Source of the DNA: Citrus sinensis
Taxonomy: Eukaryota; Streptophyta; Magnoliopsida; Sapindales; Rutaceae
Direction of reading: 5' to 3'
Assembly (NCBI RefSeq): GCF_022201045.2
Contig: NC_068562.1
Location: 4,818,001 to 4,882,000, forward strand
Length of the DNA: 64,000 nucleotides
A program made the position numbers and the translations under genes. The notes beneath the pieces were generated by a model that searched no databases, had not been told where the DNA came from, and saw only the letters and a list, made by a program, of their open reading frames with translations. Numbering within the stretch: position 1 is the first letter of the stretch; every line of letters starts with the position of its first letter. This document shows, one piece after another, positions 60,433-64,000 of the stretch.

Positions 60433-62404
60433 GGTTTCCTTTCAATGAAAAGCATACAACTTCATTAAGAACGAAATCAGTAATGGCTCATAAGAAAAGT
60501 AAATTGAACTTTTGGTCAAGCAATTACCATTCTTGATGAGGTTTCAGTATAGAGTTGCATGATATGAGTTGGGATCCACCATATTTGAAAAGATTTAAAG
60601 AGGCCTAGCTAGGAGCACCGACCCTGCTACGTAAAAGAGAAAAAAAGCCAGCACAATGAAATGGAGAAAGTGACAGAAAGTTGCATTCCCATGGAACATC
60701 TATGCTCTTACGGCAGCATGCATACGATATTAAAAATGCTAAAACATATTTTGAAGATGAAATAAAATTGTGGAAAGAACTGTAAATTGCTGCATCAAAA
60801 TTAAGAAAGGCAAAGGCTGATTTTTTTATTTTCACAAGAAAACGTAGTTGCCCTGAATGCGTTGCATTTTTCTTTGTGAAGTTGTTTGTCTTTTTCGAAC
60901 TTTTCCTTTTTTCTCAATCCTCCCTCACGATCTTTACTGTGTCTTTGGTATTCAAATTGGGGGTTTGCTGACGTTTATAATACCCCCATCAAAAGGGAAT
61001 CTTGAACCACGGGGTTAATTTCTCTCTGTCAAAATCAAATCTCTTCCCTTTTTAGTTCTTAAGTTTTTGTCCACTTCATTTGGTGTATCCAAAAAAAATT
61101 TACATTGGACCTCTACACCACCTTAACATATTGAAATAGTGTGTCGATCAATAAAAATATATTATTTTGATAGGTCTGATGAATTTTGAACCCGTGTACT
61201 TGAATGAGATAGGTAGATCAATTTTAAAATAAATAAGTAGGTAGGTCTCGTAGTGACACTTATCAAACCTACTAAAATGGTGGGTTCTTACTAGTTTGGT
61301 GCACCATCTCTTATGAAATAATTTCTTGCATTTTTAACATTTTTTTTTCGTAGAATACTTAATGCCAATTACGTGATTATCAAATGACCACGAGGACTGC
61401 TTTTTTAGGATTTTGAAAATTTTCTTTTCTGAAATAGAAATATATTGTAAAAAAAAAATGTGAAGAACATATGTTGAACTAATTAAATCTAACCTATAAA
61501 AAATCATATTTATCATTTTCTGTAAACTGTATTTTGCATTGTATCAAATAATTATAGATTATATTGATTACGTCTTCTAATTTGTTTATATTATATACCA
61601 AATACCTCCTCTAATACTCATCCACTTGAGCACTTGACATCGGGGCCCTTATCAACTGATTAACTCGAACATACATCATGCATATCTTTGTTTCAATAAC
61701 CTATTTGTTAATCACAAGTTTGGCATTAATTATGCATTTATTAATTTAGAATTTAGTGTGTGAGTGAGTGTGAGTAGGTGGGATTAGGTTCTAATGATTC
61801 ATGTTCCCTCTTGACCCTAGTTACTTGTATCCAGATATTGATTCTTTGGTTATTCAGAGTCTACTGTTGGAAGAAGATTTTGGTAAAAAGTAAAATATGA
61901 ATAAATTAATAAAATAAAATGCCAAATGATACATATAAAAATAGTAATGCCAATGTGCAAGAAAATAAGTTGAAACAAGATTGCGTGAATCCTTGGTGAA
62001 AGAAACCAAAATCCAGACTTGCGATGCAGCAAGTTTACAGTTTACCAGCCCACTATTTCTGACCGTCCGATGACTGATTGTTACGCATCATTCAACGACA
62101 ACTTTTATTTATTTAAAAGAATCTAGAATAATCAAATCAAAATATTCTAATACTTCTTCCTATTGAATTTTTATGAGAAAAATAAATAAATAAATAAAGA
62201 GAGAGAAACCATGAGTTGACTTTGAATTATGTACTTATTGTTCAAAAATACTAAAAGTGAGAAAACTAAGTGAAATTTATTCTTTTTTGAAAGGCGCCCA
62301 CTTTTTACATATCTTAATTGAAATGAAATTGAATATAAAAAAAATACAAATAAATTTATGTAGTGAAGATATATAATTATTGGAAACTTACATAATTAGT
62401 CTAA

Positions 62405-62560
62405 AAATTTGTGGATTTTTCGAAATTAGTCACTCTAACTTTTTTTATAGTAGTTAGTTAATACAAAATTTTTAGACCAAATTGCCTGTATCACTATCAA
62501 AAATTTGTGGATTTTTCGAACCTTTTTATAATAGTTTAAAATTAGTCACTCTAACTCTCA
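62405..62560. repeat. Diverged local duplication
   Basis: aaatttgtggatttttcgaa occurs at about 62406 and 62503, and aaattagtcactctaact at about 62424 and 62540. Confidence 0.7.
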
Positions 62561-64000
62561 CTCTCAAACCATAGCCCATCAACCCTCACTCTCAAACCAT
62601 CACCCCTCGACGGCAAAAGCCGACATCGAACATCGAAAACACTACAACAATTTCACACAATGGCTCATCAGCTTATCTTTGATTACAATTTGTCTATCTT
62701 TTGCGGCGACATCGTGTCCATTTTTTTTGTTAGTATTAGTTTTTTTTTTTTTAGCATTAGGTTAGTTAATCCATTATTTATTGGATAGTGTTGTTGCCAT
62801 ACCTCTTGTATTGTATGCTTGAGCGAGGTTGGTTGGATTGAGCATTTTTTTTTTCTATTGGTTTGATCATGGTTGTTTTGTTAATGGCGATACTGGTAGT
62901 TTGAGAAAGGTGGTATTTTCTGGTTTTTTTTTTTTTTTTTGGTGCAATAAGCACACTTATCACACTTGTGCCTAGTGCGAGAGGTGCATGTTGCACCAAA
63001 ACACAATATTTGTGTTTTTTTTAAAATTTTTTTATAATAATTTTATAAATGAATAAAATTTGGATTTGACCATTGCAGTGCTATAGTTTTGGTTAATAAT
63101 TGGTGTGACATGCATTCTAGTGCCTTTGTTTAGGTGCGTATGGCACCTTCAGCCTTTGTTTGGCTGCAACAAGCACTTATTGCAAAAGTCTATCACTTAT
63201 TTCTTGGGCATCATCCCCTACTTCATTTTAATCAAAATTTTATTGTTTTGAAATTTTTTTTTGATACATCAAGGGAAACTAAGGACCAGTTTAGGTTTTT
63301 AACTAAATAAGTAAGTTGTTGATTGAAAAAATAGATTAGTATTTGATAAATTATATTGTTATTATTACTGTGAGTTTGAAAAGCAGTGTACATGCATTTG
63401 GTAAATTTTATTATGAAAATGTTGCTTTATATATAATGAACAAAATAGACAAAAATTTAAATTACCTTTTATATTTTTGGAGTATGTTTAATAATGTTTA
63501 GACAACCTTTTTCTTTTAAAAACACAAAATTATATAAAGTGAAAAAAAATCATTTAAACAAAATCTAATGAATTTCATAATTTGTTACATAAAATGTGAG
63601 AAAAATTCATATCAATACATAATTTGAATAAAATAAAAAAAGTAATATGTATTACTTTAACATTAGAGTTGTTCAAATAAACATCATGACCATAGAAAAA
63701 CTATAAATAGATTGAATGTTAAATGCCATGGTTATAAAATTGATTTTAAATGTCATGGTAAACTTTTATGTGAAATTTGTCATAGTTCAAAGAAAATTTA
63801 CGTAACCATATGCAAGTCTTATTGAATATTATATTAGAAAATTAAAGTAAAATATAAAAAATATAAACTTACTGGATTAGCACTTTGATTTTGGAGAGAA
63901 CATACAATAATTGTGGCGTAATTTGATTGTGGTGGTAATATAATAGCTAATAACTTATATATTTTGGTGTTTAGAAAAAAAAAGGATACGATTATCTTTT

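Overview
The window is nuclear chromosomal DNA of a flowering plant, almost certainly a eudicot. Genes have GT-AG introns, the intergenic DNA is very AT-rich, and every recognisable protein is of plant type. The proteins look rosid-like and possibly Citrus-like (the HSL2 homologue in particular), but this is an impression from reading, not a search result.

I support seven protein genes, with exons traced by hand. From left to right they are: (1) 1484-3571 +, a single-exon acidic repeat protein with an N-terminal membrane anchor and an intron in its leader; (2) 6547-9254 -, a four-exon gene for cytochrome c oxidase subunit 6a; (3) 10492-11067 -, a divergent type I (M-alpha) MADS-box protein; (4) 16060-17190 -, an intronless plant protein resembling the SMI1/KNR4 (SUKH) fold family; (5) 21381-24012 -, a four-exon protein with an AT-hook and a coiled coil; (6) 28449-30592 -, a four-exon alpha-tubulin; (7) 33629-37389 -, a two-exon HAESA-LIKE2 leucine-rich-repeat receptor kinase; and, counting on, an eighth clear gene (8) 53376-57109 +, a nine-exon peroxisomal malate dehydrogenase with a PTS2 signal. 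The first is anonymous, so seven of the eight can be placed in a family with some confidence. They are ordinary, independently regulated plant genes and form no operon or cluster.

The rest is rich in small transposable elements, several with target-site duplications (TSDs) that can be read directly. These are a non-autonomous hAT-like element (4692-5817, 8-bp TSD), two copies of one short Mutator-like MITE family (9559-9774 and 47451-47652, 9-bp TSDs), an 847-bp long-armed foldback element (25869-26715, 9-bp TSD), a 123-bp MITE in the HSL2 intron (34621-34743, 9-bp TSD), a Tourist-like element (38803-39422, TAA TSD), a SINE (19368-19592, 12-bp TSD) and a 5'-truncated, rearranged LINE fragment with an RNase H domain (43829-44445, 15-bp TSD). 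The long gene-poor stretches (roughly 38-53 kb and 57-64 kb) hold only these elements, tandem duplications and microsatellites.

I saw no previously undescribed molecular system. The most interesting points are a 164-bp tandem duplication that copies the exon 3 splice donor of the COX6a gene, the template-switch structure of the LINE insertion, a recently expanded 78-bp coding minisatellite in gene 1, and a dual-ATG start in the AT-hook gene where only the less obvious ATG joins in frame.
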